A stretch of DNA of 48,753 nucleotides from a virus, in the IMG/VR virus record IMGVR_UViG_3300025276_000049, positions 1 through 48,753 of that record; one strand, written 5' to 3'. Under the pieces are notes generated by a model. The model made no database searches, was not told the origin of the DNA, and saw only the letters and a list, made by a program, of their open reading frames with translations. Both the position numbers and the translations under genes were made by a program. The number at the start of each line of letters is the position of its first letter. Within the stretch, counting starts at the first letter, position 1. Of the stretch, positions 36,952 to 45,307 are shown one piece after another.

Positions 36952-39675
36952 TTAAGTTCCTATCTGTGTTGTAATTGCGTCGGTCGTGGTGGTGTCAAGA
37001 GTTATGACTGTACTTACGAGTCCGTTATTAGCTTCAGTAGTCAAGTTCTGTGTACCCTCTTCGTTCGTCAACTGTATCTCAGTGATATCCCAAACTTGAA
37101 ACTCTACATCTAGCGTTGAAGATAAATTACTATTAGTATTTATGAGAGGGGAACTGAACAGTTTTGTACCAGCTACACCCACAACATTATCAATTAGAGG
37201 AGTATACTTTGCTGGATCAACAATAGATCCAATGTCATACGAGTACTCTTGATAGTAATGATTGTCATGTATCTTTCTATTAACTTCGCTTAAGAATGAA
37301 CTAGTAGTCTTCCACTTACCTTCGCTTAAGCCAGGTCCTAATGTTCTTAGTGTAGCTGTAGCAACAACTGCATCTGTAGTGTTGAGTAAGTTAACAACCT
37401 CATTGTCTTCGTATCTAAAGCCTGTGTTGCGTACTTCTATTGTGTCTATCTGACCAGTTTGGTAACTAGCAATGCCTGATACATCAGCATTAGCTCCCAT
37501 AGCTTTAGATGTCATGTCTTTACGAACTTCTGTTATAGTATATAGCTGACCTCTAATATTGACTTGCCTGGTCACATCAAAGTTATGGAAACTCAATAGC
37601 TTAAAGAAGAAGTTATTACCACTTCTCTTAATAAACTTAGCACGGACAGTGTAGTCAATACCAGCGGCAACTTGATATGTAGGGTCTTCTACAACGATAG
37701 CAGACGTTACGATCTCACCAACTTCTAGCAAGAAGTCAACATTAGCGAATGTTACAATAGGATTTCTCTTATCGAACTTGACTACATCAAGATAACTTAA
37801 TTCACTGAATACGTCATTCTGATATGCATTACCAGATGATGTTATATTAATGTTATCTATAGAGCCAATAGTAACTGTAAGAGGAGTAAATGCGTCTTTG
37901 AATTTAGTTCTTAATGTTTCACTATTAGGACCACTCATGCCATAGTTAGTAGCTGTTACATCTATACATGTACCGTTACCACCAGCAGCCGCACTAATAG
38001 CAACGAACTCAGAACCTATTGCGTATGTTACGCTTGAAGTGCCAGCGGCAGTATTCCATTGTGCTTGAGTAGTAGTGCCTAGTGTCTCTATCTGATAGAC
38101 TCTTGGGTTAGACATAGCGGTTGCATTCACAGTAACTTGTAGAGGCTTCTGTTCGAAGTCTCCAATAATGTCTGTGATGATACTCACTGTCTCACGATCT
38201 GTTGCAGATATCTCCTCAACTTCAAAAACTGCTGAAGAGTTAAACGTTCCTACAGAAACACTATTAATAGTAGTAGTACCAATAATCACATCAGCTTGAC
38301 CATTAGTAGGCAATGCTGTAAAGTCGTATCCTATGCCAGCAGAGTATAGAGCGGGAAGTAATTTAGTATTGATCCATGTAGCCTGTGCTGTCGTGATGCT
38401 TCCGCCATTTTTGTATGTATTGAATATACCTACATCCGTAGAAGTAATATGATTCAAGGAAGCCGCCACGTAGCCACTATTAGTAATGTCACCTAATCTG
38501 AAACCAGTTGCTAAGTCTTTTGTGTTGAATACAGTAGCTATGTCAGCATCCGCAGACGTATTGAAGCCAGACTCTAAAGCGAGTTGATCATACACATATG
38601 TTAAGTATGTTGCCTTAGTTCTATTTACTGTAGAGATATACACAAGGGGGTGAACGTATCCAACGACTCGCCCGCCACCTGTCATATTATCTGGCGATGA
38701 ATCGAATGCTACGCCATTAATAGGCGATACTACAGAAGAATTGTTCTCTGCATATACTGGATCACCAACTTTAATAGTAGGCGTTAATGATTGCTGTAAT
38801 ACAACAACTTGATTCGATATGTTAATCTCTGTTTGTGGACCAGTGAGTGCGGGTAGAATGTATCCATATCCGCTATCTTTAATCTCGAATTCGATAAGAC
38901 CTGTGCTAAGTGTAGAGACTGCTTGTACTTGTGCAGTACCACTAATCCCTGTTCTCAGTGATTGAAGCTTGACTATATCACCCACGGTCTGACCAGGTAG
39001 TCTTGTTCCCTTAGTCACTGATATCTTATTGATAGAACCTTGTACTAGCTTGCCATAGTTAATAGCGGATGTTACACCACGTGTGACTAGAATACCATCA
39101 TCGCTTGTGAATGTACCTGATAGATTAGACAGATATACAATAGGTACTAATGAGCCCGTGAAGTTAACAAAGATGACTTCATCTACGAAGCCTATAGCAC
39201 CCGATATATCACCTGCGATTTTGTCACCACGTGTGATAGGATAGCCAATGACTGTGTGAATACTCTGCATCTCTAGATACGTAGCACCGCCCCATACTGA
39301 ATCAGAAGGCTTTAATACGTTAGTACTGGGATAGAATATTTCAATCTCTGTATCATAGAACAATTGAAAGAGCAAGCGTAATGATTCTTCAGAACCTTTT
39401 CTCTTGTATAAGTCCTGAATATGTTTTATAATAAACTTAGTATCTACAATCGTATCAAGTGGTAACTCATGGAGAAACTTCTTCTTATAGAATACAAGAA
39501 AGTTAGCTAGAGTGGAATCGATATCACGTAGCTTAAACAAGTCACGATCCATCTTGGCATCGTTAAACTCATAGTAAAGCTTAGTGAATTCAACAAGCGT
39601 AGAACCCTCTTCCCTATACAGAGAAGGATACTGCTCTTCGATGAATGTCGAAATATTACTTGAAACGTTCAGCAT
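36952..39675 (-). CDS. 7: Baseplate wedge protein gp7 homologue (907 aa)
   Basis: Residues 1-130 carry the conserved opening of marine gp7 proteins: FIEEQYPSLYREEGSTLVEF, LFKLRDIDSTLANF, KKKFLHELPLD and IQDLYKRKGSEESLRLLFQL. T4 gp7 has 1032 residues and is the central wedge organiser binding gp10, gp8 and gp6. Residues about 527-570 contain an inserted module (IETLGTTTQAQWNTAAG...AIGSEFVA) also present in the beta-helix protein at 24298-27249. The C-terminal 250 residues (NRKIHDNHYYQEYSYDIGS) match the usual gp7 end in marine T4-like phages. It lies 6 bases after gp6 in the T4 order. Confidence 0.9.
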   Translation of the reverse strand: MLNVSSNISTFIEEQYPSLYREEGSTLVEFTKLYYEFNDAKMDRDLFKLRDIDSTLANFLVFYKKKFLHELPLDTIVDTKFIIKHIQDLYKRKGSEESLRLLFQLFYDTEIEIFYPSTNVLKPSDSVWGGATYLEMQSIHTVIGYPITRGDKIAGDISGAIGFVDEVIFVNFTGSLVPIVYLSNLSGTFTSDDGILVTRGVTSAINYGKLVQGSINKISVTKGTRLPGQTVGDIVKLQSLRTGISGTAQVQAVSTLSTGLIEFEIKDSGYGYILPALTGPQTEINISNQVVVLQQSLTPTIKVGDPVYAENNSSVVSPINGVAFDSSPDNMTGGGRVVGYVHPLVYISTVNRTKATYLTYVYDQLALESGFNTSADADIATVFNTKDLATGFRLGDITNSGYVAASLNHITSTDVGIFNTYKNGGSITTAQATWINTKLLPALYSAGIGYDFTALPTNGQADVIIGTTTINSVSVGTFNSSAVFEVEEISATDRETVSIITDIIGDFEQKPLQVTVNATAMSNPRVYQIETLGTTTQAQWNTAAGTSSVTYAIGSEFVAISAAAGGNGTCIDVTATNYGMSGPNSETLRTKFKDAFTPLTVTIGSIDNINITSSGNAYQNDVFSELSYLDVVKFDKRNPIVTFANVDFLLEVGEIVTSAIVVEDPTYQVAAGIDYTVRAKFIKRSGNNFFFKLLSFHNFDVTRQVNIRGQLYTITEVRKDMTSKAMGANADVSGIASYQTGQIDTIEVRNTGFRYEDNEVVNLLNTTDAVVATATLRTLGPGLSEGKWKTTSSFLSEVNRKIHDNHYYQEYSYDIGSIVDPAKYTPLIDNVVGVAGTKLFSSPLINTNSNLSSTLDVEFQVWDITEIQLTNEEGTQNLTTEANNGLVSTVITLDTTTTDAITTQIGT

Positions 39676-39681
39676 GTAATT

Positions 39682-41439
39682 TTATTCCGTCAATTGAGTT
39701 ACGTTAACTGTGATGTCTTGATTACGTATAGAGATAATTCTATCCTTAGGCGCCTTAACATCTTTGTTAACTGTATTAGCTGTGAACTTAATAGCATCAC
39801 CTTCGTATGAATCAACAATAAGATTTGACATCTTAATAGCACCTGTTGTATAATCAACTGTACCCATCTTAATCTTGAAGACTCGTTCGCTCGTACCACT
39901 TGCTGTAACAGCCATGATAGCACCTTTACCATCGTCTTGTAACGTAACGACAGTACCCTCTAGAGTAAAGAGAGTAGTTTTGAATGCGGGTGTAAATGCT
40001 GTAAAGCCTGTAATACTATCGAATGCGTATGGCTTAACAAGTGCGCCCTCAAAAGAGAACGATTGATTCTGTACAATAGCAAGTGTAGGCTTAATCTCAA
40101 TGATAGGCTGTGCAAAGATATCACTTGATACTATAGACGTATCTACACCATCAAGAGTAGCCGCTAAACGAGACTGTCGCAATGTCTTATTAAAGTCATT
40201 TAGATTAGTGGTCTGATACGATATGATCTTAGCAATAACTTCTGTCTTAATCTGTGCCGCTGATTTAGATGTTGTGTTAGCATCGTAAACTATATTCACT
40301 AAAGTGTTGACATGCAAGAACTTAGCTGATACAAAGACAGGCTCAATAGTCAATGGAGTCTTATCCTTTAAGTACTCTCTGAAGTCAGCGATCTCGAAGT
40401 CTGCCGCTCCCTGACCACCAGTAACATCTACTGAGATGATGACCTTACCAAACTGAGGTGGATCTACTTCATCACCACCATATACTGATATAGCTTGAAT
40501 AGAAGGAAACTTATTACGTAGTAGTATCTCGTAGTCACTCTTTGTTACAGCACGATCTTGTACCTGTAATGCCTTAGGTGCAAACGAACGAATACTCTCA
40601 ATGCTTTCATTGTAAAAGCCGCCAGTAGAGGCGATGGTAACAACAGCAGATATGCTTGACGCACCCCCTAGATTCTGTGCTATAGTGAATGATGATACAC
40701 CATTCGCTTCTTCACCATTACATATTCTGTAACGTGCTAAGATAGTGTCTGCTGATGTTGGCTGGGCTCCAAATTTATTTTCACCGAACTGTAATGAATA
40801 CTTGCCATCTACTTCTGCTTGCATATAGAATACTTTATCAGTCGCTCTCACACCAAAGATGTCTGCTTTCTGTATGTACTCTACACCATTTACTGTGACA
40901 TATAAAGAACTAGTGTCTATGAATGAGTTAGAGATAACTGTGTCAGCTATAGGCAATGTCTCTGTAATAAGACGTCCTTGAAATGCTTTCATGCCTGTGA
41001 TATTAAATACGTTTGTATTGCCTACACGTGTAGCTATATTAGCTTTGTCTGTGAGGAATGTAAACGTTGTACTACCACACTTTCCTGTCATCGATGTATT
41101 AGCGGGTATGGTAAAGTAGTTTGAATCTTGGGCAGATGTGATGTTAAGTGTTACAGTAGCTACAGATGATCTACGTGAACGAGGCAGATAGTTTAATTCT
41201 TTTGCGTGTGACATAATGCTATTACGATCTTGTGCAGAGTCAAGGAACATCTCGCTCAATGCCATGTTGTAATAGTAGTTGTTATAGAATGTATTGTATG
41301 CTAGTAAGTCTAGTAGCACATTCATGTTCGAACCATCGAAGTCGTAGTCAGCAAACCTATCCTGATTCTTAAGGAAAGTCTTAAGTTCTTCCTTTGTTGC
41401 GAAGAAGTCTAGATTAGTTACTGGTGATATATTAGCCAT
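39682..41439 (-). CDS. 6: Baseplate wedge protein gp6 homologue (585 aa)
   Basis: The N-terminal block (DFFATKEELKTFLKNQDRF, DYDFDGSNMNVLLDLLAYNT, MFLDSAQDRNSIMSHAKELN, YLPRSRRSSVATV) is diagnostic of T4 gp6 in its marine form, corresponding to the gpJ-like fold shared with phage Mu and P2. FAPKALQVQDRAVTKSDYE near 290 is the conserved core motif. T4 gp6 has 660 residues; six heterotrimers with gp7 form the inner ring around the hub. It follows gp25 with no gap. A possible late box (CATAAATA) lies 48 bases before the ATG inside gp25. Confidence 0.95.
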   Translation of the reverse strand: MANISPVTNLDFFATKEELKTFLKNQDRFADYDFDGSNMNVLLDLLAYNTFYNNYYYNMALSEMFLDSAQDRNSIMSHAKELNYLPRSRRSSVATVTLNITSAQDSNYFTIPANTSMTGKCGSTTFTFLTDKANIATRVGNTNVFNITGMKAFQGRLITETLPIADTVISNSFIDTSSLYVTVNGVEYIQKADIFGVRATDKVFYMQAEVDGKYSLQFGENKFGAQPTSADTILARYRICNGEEANGVSSFTIAQNLGGASSISAVVTIASTGGFYNESIESIRSFAPKALQVQDRAVTKSDYEILLRNKFPSIQAISVYGGDEVDPPQFGKVIISVDVTGGQGAADFEIADFREYLKDKTPLTIEPVFVSAKFLHVNTLVNIVYDANTTSKSAAQIKTEVIAKIISYQTTNLNDFNKTLRQSRLAATLDGVDTSIVSSDIFAQPIIEIKPTLAIVQNQSFSFEGALVKPYAFDSITGFTAFTPAFKTTLFTLEGTVVTLQDDGKGAIMAVTASGTSERVFKIKMGTVDYTTGAIKMSNLIVDSYEGDAIKFTANTVNKDVKAPKDRIISIRNQDITVNVTQLTE

Positions 41440-41853
41440 TTATCTTACCCTGTCGATGCCTATTGAAATTGATTGTGGTGCTTCACTATTTATGACGTTA
41501 AAAACAACGTTTACTGTGAGCGAGTTAGAGTCTACATCACCTAGTACTTCTACATCTACTAAGTTACATCTAGGCTCAAATGCTTTCAGTGCATCGCTTA
41601 TAGTGTCCTTTAATATAATTAATGTAGCGGGTGTGGCATTCTCGAAGAGTGTAGCACGTATGTCGCTGCCTAGCAATGGTTGAAACAGTCTTTCTCCACG
41701 ATCTGTGAGTATAACATTCTTTATAGCTTCTCTTACTGAGTTCTCGTTAACTCTTCGTGCAAGATCATTTCTACCTGGAATGAGAGCAAGATCCTTATGA
41801 AAGTCTGTGTATAAACTCTCTTGTCTTGTGCGTGGTGTGATCGTCTCTGCCAT
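41440..41853 (-). CDS. 25: Baseplate wedge/sheath initiator gp25 (137 aa)
   Basis: A gp25/GPW-family protein of the usual length (T4: 132). Visible features are DFHKDLALIPGRNDLARRVN, SVREAIKNVILTDRGERLFQ, PLLGSDIRATLFENAT and ISDALKAFEPRCNLVDVEV, which together are the core of the family, including the helix that starts sheath assembly. In T4, gp25 joins gp6 to the hub and nucleates sheath polymerisation. AAAGG lies 9 bases before the ATG and a late box (CATAAATA) lies 25 bases upstream, so it opens the long wedge operon (gp25-6-7-8-DUF4815...). Confidence 0.95.
   Translation of the reverse strand: MAETITPRTRQESLYTDFHKDLALIPGRNDLARRVNENSVREAIKNVILTDRGERLFQPLLGSDIRATLFENATPATLIILKDTISDALKAFEPRCNLVDVEVLGDVDSNSLTVNVVFNVINSEAPQSISIGIDRVR
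41487..41494 (-). promoter_or_regulatory. Possible intragenic late promoter box (CATAAATA)
   Basis: 7/8 match to the T4 late box inside gp25, 48 bases before the gp6 ATG. It could boost gp6 expression. A box inside coding sequence can arise by chance, so this is tentative. Confidence 0.3.
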
Positions 41854-41877
41854 TAGTAATTACCTTTGTGTTCTTCT

Positions 41878-41885
41878 TATTTATG
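41878..41885 (-). promoter_or_regulatory. T4-type late promoter box (CATAAATA)
   Basis: 7/8 match on the minus strand in the 39-base gap before gp25, 25 bases from its ATG. Probably the main late promoter of the wedge operon. Confidence 0.7.
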
Positions 41886-41892
41886 CAGTTCG

Positions 41893-43572
41893 TTATACAA
41901 TGTTACGAAGTTGGTCACGATCATGTCGTGCCGCTAACGCTATCATTCCGCTTAGGTGTGACTTAGGAACTGGGTAGTTTGATTTGTTATTAGGCTCGCC
42001 TGCAACCCAACTTACTCTACCTGGTCGTGTATCACCATGTATGAATGAACTGTATATGCCTATAGCAGTAAAGCCTGCACGACTCATAGCTACAACAACT
42101 GATGCTCTGTCTTCATATGATCCTTTTACCTTAATGTCAATGGCTTTGCCTGTCATGTGCTGTGATGTACTAGCACCCCCTTGTTCTTTATTATAGACAG
42201 GTGATCTATAACCAGAGTTGACAATGAATTCTTTTCCTGTTTGTTCACATACTCGTAGTAGCTTAATCAGTACTAGCTGATCTATCTTCTTCCAACCAGC
42301 TCCCTTAAGCTTCTTGCCCTCGTAGTCATTCTGATTCTTTACTTGTGATGCGAATGTAAACTTGCCTGGTATGCCATCTTCTGTTAATGCTGAAATAGTT
42401 TTAAGTTCTTCTTGACTTGCTTGGGCAGGTGTGATATAATTACTCTGTTCGCCTTTAACTATGGACGTAAGCTTAGGTGAGCTTGCATTGATCTGCTTCT
42501 CTGCTTCTGCTTTCTTTGCTATTCTGTCTTCCGCACCAATACGTATTGCACCATTCTTTACAGCTTTCTCTGTCTCTTTTAGTCCCATGCTTGTCAATAC
42601 TTTGTTCTCTATAGCTATAGACGTTGCAAGGTTCTTTAGGTTATCTACTGATGAGTTCAACAAGCCTTCAATCACTTCAGACATCTGACAGAATCGGAAC
42701 ATCATTAATGCAACATTCTCTACAGTAAGTCTTTCGAACTGCCCTGCTGTCTTAGCCATAAACGCTTCGATCTTCTTCTTAAACTCTTCCATACTATCAG
42801 CTTCGAACAGTTCATTGATATCATCAGATATCTCTTGTATTTTCTTATAGACCATTTGACTGGCACCTGCTATGTTACCTAATGTAGCAACAGTAGCGGC
42901 AACAACCTGCCGAACACGCTTCTTCAATTGTTCTACTACCTTATCAACGATCTCTAGAATCTTGTCCTTAATCTTCTTTAAAATTTCGTTTAAAGTCAAT
43001 GACTTAAGCTTCTTAAGAGGATCTTTCTCGGATAGATTCTTGATGTCACCTATAAGATCAGTCGCTACATCGATCAGTACGAACAAGGCAGCGAGTTGAG
43101 AGAAGAAGTTATTGAATGATCCACATATTCCACCAGAGATTGACGCACCAAAGTTCTTATTGAGGTAGTAATCTAAGTCGCCTAAGTAAGAATCGATAGG
43201 TACTGGCATGACTGGAGAGGGTACATAGTCTTTAATATCAGTGTTTAAGTTGCCAATGTCATAGCTATTCGTATTAATGAAGTCAGCTATCTCTACAAAC
43301 GTTACTGGTCCTTGATCATATCGATCTTTGAGTGTAGGGAAATTGGTTAAATCTGATAAGTCAAGTATATTATTAGTTAAATTTGTTACATCTACGAGAG
43401 TCTGTCTGTTAAGTCCTACACCACCATTGAGTCCTGTGCCGTCATTAATACCAGTAAGGTTAGCTATGAGTGTTGAGTCTAGTATAGCACCAAAATCTGA
43501 ACTGTCAAGTCTTAATATTGAGGGATCATATCTAGATGCTAACGGTGTAATGTTCTCGCAATGTGAAGTCAT
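41893..43572 (-). CDS. Baseplate hub-associated protein with C-terminal M15 peptidase (559 aa)
   Basis: Residues about 435-535 form a Peptidase_M15 (M15_3) domain: FIVNSGYRSPVYN, then SQHMTGKAIDI with H472 and D479, and FIHGDTR with H512. These are the expected zinc ligands SxHxxGxAxD...HxD of D,D-carboxy- or L,D-endopeptidases that cut peptidoglycan cross-links. Residues 1-150 are polar. Residues 150-350 are helical, with a hydrophobic stretch (FFSQLAALFVLIDVATDLIG) and Lys/Glu coiled-coil segments (LKKIKDKILEIVDKVVEQLK). It lies between gp5 and gp25, so it is probably a virion lysin carried in the hub. The helical part could alternatively be a hub or tape-measure-like element. It has a weak Shine-Dalgarno and only a weak late box upstream. 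Confidence 0.87.
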   Translation of the reverse strand: MTSHCENITPLASRYDPSILRLDSSDFGAILDSTLIANLTGINDGTGLNGGVGLNRQTLVDVTNLTNNILDLSDLTNFPTLKDRYDQGPVTFVEIADFINTNSYDIGNLNTDIKDYVPSPVMPVPIDSYLGDLDYYLNKNFGASISGGICGSFNNFFSQLAALFVLIDVATDLIGDIKNLSEKDPLKKLKSLTLNEILKKIKDKILEIVDKVVEQLKKRVRQVVAATVATLGNIAGASQMVYKKIQEISDDINELFEADSMEEFKKKIEAFMAKTAGQFERLTVENVALMMFRFCQMSEVIEGLLNSSVDNLKNLATSIAIENKVLTSMGLKETEKAVKNGAIRIGAEDRIAKKAEAEKQINASSPKLTSIVKGEQSNYITPAQASQEELKTISALTEDGIPGKFTFASQVKNQNDYEGKKLKGAGWKKIDQLVLIKLLRVCEQTGKEFIVNSGYRSPVYNKEQGGASTSQHMTGKAIDIKVKGSYEDRASVVVAMSRAGFTAIGIYSSFIHGDTRPGRVSWVAGEPNNKSNYPVPKSHLSGMIALAARHDRDQLRNIV

Positions 43573-43690
43573 CGGTAATCTCTATCTATTGTCTTTAAAC
43601 CACTAATACTATTTAGTGTAATTAATGGTTGACAAGTTATAATAAGTGTGTTACTATGAACTAACACTATAGTGTTACTATGAATTAACA
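43573..43690. other. Intergenic region with tandem interrupted palindromes
   Basis: A 118-base gap between gp5 and the M15 gene. It holds three hairpin-like elements: CACTAA-6 nt-TTAGTG at 43601-43618, GTGTTA-8 nt-TAACAC at 43648-43667, and TAGTGTTA-8 nt-TAACACTA at 43670-43693, which includes the gp5 stop codon. The last two belong to a 22-base direct repeat with one mismatch (43648-43669 and 43672-43693, 24-base period). Their junction forms a perfect 16-bp palindrome TAACACTATAGTGTTA at 43662-43677. No T-run follows on the minus strand. A weak late-box word ACTAAATA is at 43610-43617, 38 bases before the M15 ATG. Confidence 0.75.
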
Positions 43691-43693
43691 CTA
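43648..43693. repeat. Two 22-bp direct repeats, each an interrupted palindrome
   Basis: Copies at 43648-43669 and 43672-43693 differ at one base (C or T at position 14). Each has arms GTGTTA and TAACAC around an 8-base loop; in the second copy the arms extend to 8 bp. The tandem arrangement suits a protein operator as well as an RNA hairpin pair. Confidence 0.85.
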
Positions 43694-45307
43694 GCTTGCC
43701 CCGTCTGTTGTATTCATACGACTCGTAGCTTGCGGTGCTCGGCGTGTAGCCTTGTTACCACCCGTAGTATAACCGATACCAACTCTACTAGCAGGTAGAT
43801 CACCAGGGTTGACAACAGCGGCAACTTCTGTTATACTAAGAAGGGCAGCTGGGAACCCTACTTGAGTACCACGTAGAGTAGCGAGTGCTGTTACTAAAGT
43901 AGTTGCATTTGATCCTGTTGCGGCGCCTGTAGTCATACCTAAGTTGACTGCGGCTGCATCTGCGTTGACTGCGGTACCACCTTTCAGATTAAGTACTGTA
44001 GCACTCTGTATGTTGAGCATAGTGGTAGCTTTCACATTAGCAATAGCTGTAGACTCTAAATTAAGTAGCAAAGAAGACTTGACATCTACTGTGGCACCTG
44101 CTATAGTAGTATTAGTAGTCCCGTTGACAACAGCGGCTAGCCCTTGCATCGATACAGAAGGAGCAGTTAGATGTACTAAAGCACCCGAGTTAATCTCAAC
44201 ACCCTTGTGACTCACATCAGGATATGGTAGCGTCTGTGTAGATATAGCTGGCGTACCTAATGATGTAATCTTCGTATAGGCAGTACTGTATAAGTTCATC
44301 TTATATGAATCAATATGCACATCACCGAATAGGGCTTGTTGATAGATTCCTCCAAAGTTTAATGCAGTACCGGCTTTCATCTTGACGTTAGCATTAGCGG
44401 CTAGGTTAATATCATCTGCTGTAGCGAATACGCCTACCTTACCACCAGAGATGTTCGTAGCTGTACCCGCATTGATGTTAGCAACACCACGGGCTGTCAA
44501 GTTAAAGTTCTCACACTCTATGTCTAAGTCTCCATTGATATAGACCTTACCTGATCCTCGTTCTACTTTAAGCGCCCAGTCACCCCCGACATTCGTATGC
44601 ATATCTTTGTCAGTACGGTTCATTGTAAAGCCTTCGGAACTATTATATGTATCACCAAAAGACTTGACAAACACGGTGCCTTGTGAGTCAATTTGTACTG
44701 CACTGCCACTACTATGAGAGATCAGTATGTAAGTACCCTCGCCATCATCACTATCAGATAGGACAACAAAGTTATTATCGTTCTTACTCGTATAGACTCT
44801 ATTGTCAAGGTTTCTTTCTGGTGTTATAATAGGTGGCTCAGACCATGTTTCTCCTGTAGCAGACTCTATGTTATTCTTCTTAGAGGCTTGCTGTAGCGTT
44901 GCTTGTCCTATCTCAGCATCTTCACCAGAGATCATTCTATGCATAGGTGGCTTACCAAACTTATGTACAGATGCAGTAGGTATCATAGACACTTCATTAG
45001 GTGCGCCTGCTTCTGCTGGTAATTGCAAGTTAATGCCTGGTATTCTTCCTAGTATCATAGGATGTTGTGCATCAACTCCGTCCATAAAGAATCCAAACAC
45101 CCATTCACCTACATCAGGTATACTAGAAGATGCTCCATATGAGCCGTCAATAACTATCGCCCATGGTAGATCACTCGTAGAGACTTCATTCTTGTCTTCA
45201 TTGTGGATACCAAACGCTCGTACTTTCACACGACCATCATTGGCACCATCTTCTCTGTACTCTACGACTCCCACGAACCATAGTAAATTGTTAAAGCCTG
45301 CACTCAT
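43691..45307 (-). CDS. 5: Baseplate hub/spike protein gp5 homologue lacking lysozyme domain (538 aa)
   Basis: Residues 1-110 are the N-terminal OB-fold of the gp5/VgrG type: FVGVVEYREDGANDGRVKVR, LPWAIVIDGSYG, DVGEWVFGFFMDG and HPMILGRIPG. After a linker (120-175) come YILISHSSGSAVQIDSQGTV near 200 and a long run of short valine/alanine/asparagine strands (GVANINAGTATNIS, LLLNLESTAIANVKAT, MLNIQSATVLNLKGG), like the gp5C beta-helix needle. T4 gp5 has 575 residues with a T4-lysozyme-like domain between these parts; none is visible here. Wall digestion may instead come from the M15 peptidase encoded next. A 4-base ATGA overlap links it to the gp27-like gene, its expected partner in the hub. Confidence 0.87.
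   Translation of the reverse strand: MSAGFNNLLWFVGVVEYREDGANDGRVKVRAFGIHNEDKNEVSTSDLPWAIVIDGSYGASSSIPDVGEWVFGFFMDGVDAQHPMILGRIPGINLQLPAEAGAPNEVSMIPTASVHKFGKPPMHRMISGEDAEIGQATLQQASKKNNIESATGETWSEPPIITPERNLDNRVYTSKNDNNFVVLSDSDDGEGTYILISHSSGSAVQIDSQGTVFVKSFGDTYNSSEGFTMNRTDKDMHTNVGGDWALKVERGSGKVYINGDLDIECENFNLTARGVANINAGTATNISGGKVGVFATADDINLAANANVKMKAGTALNFGGIYQQALFGDVHIDSYKMNLYSTAYTKITSLGTPAISTQTLPYPDVSHKGVEINSGALVHLTAPSVSMQGLAAVVNGTTNTTIAGATVDVKSSLLLNLESTAIANVKATTMLNIQSATVLNLKGGTAVNADAAAVNLGMTTGAATGSNATTLVTALATLRGTQVGFPAALLSITEVAAVVNPGDLPASRVGIGYTTGGNKATRRAPQATSRMNTTDGAS

Noticed and set aside
43629-43643. TTGACA followed by TATAAT on the plus strand
   Set aside because: Only 3 bases separate the two hexamers, too few for a sigma-70 promoter, and no plus-strand gene follows.
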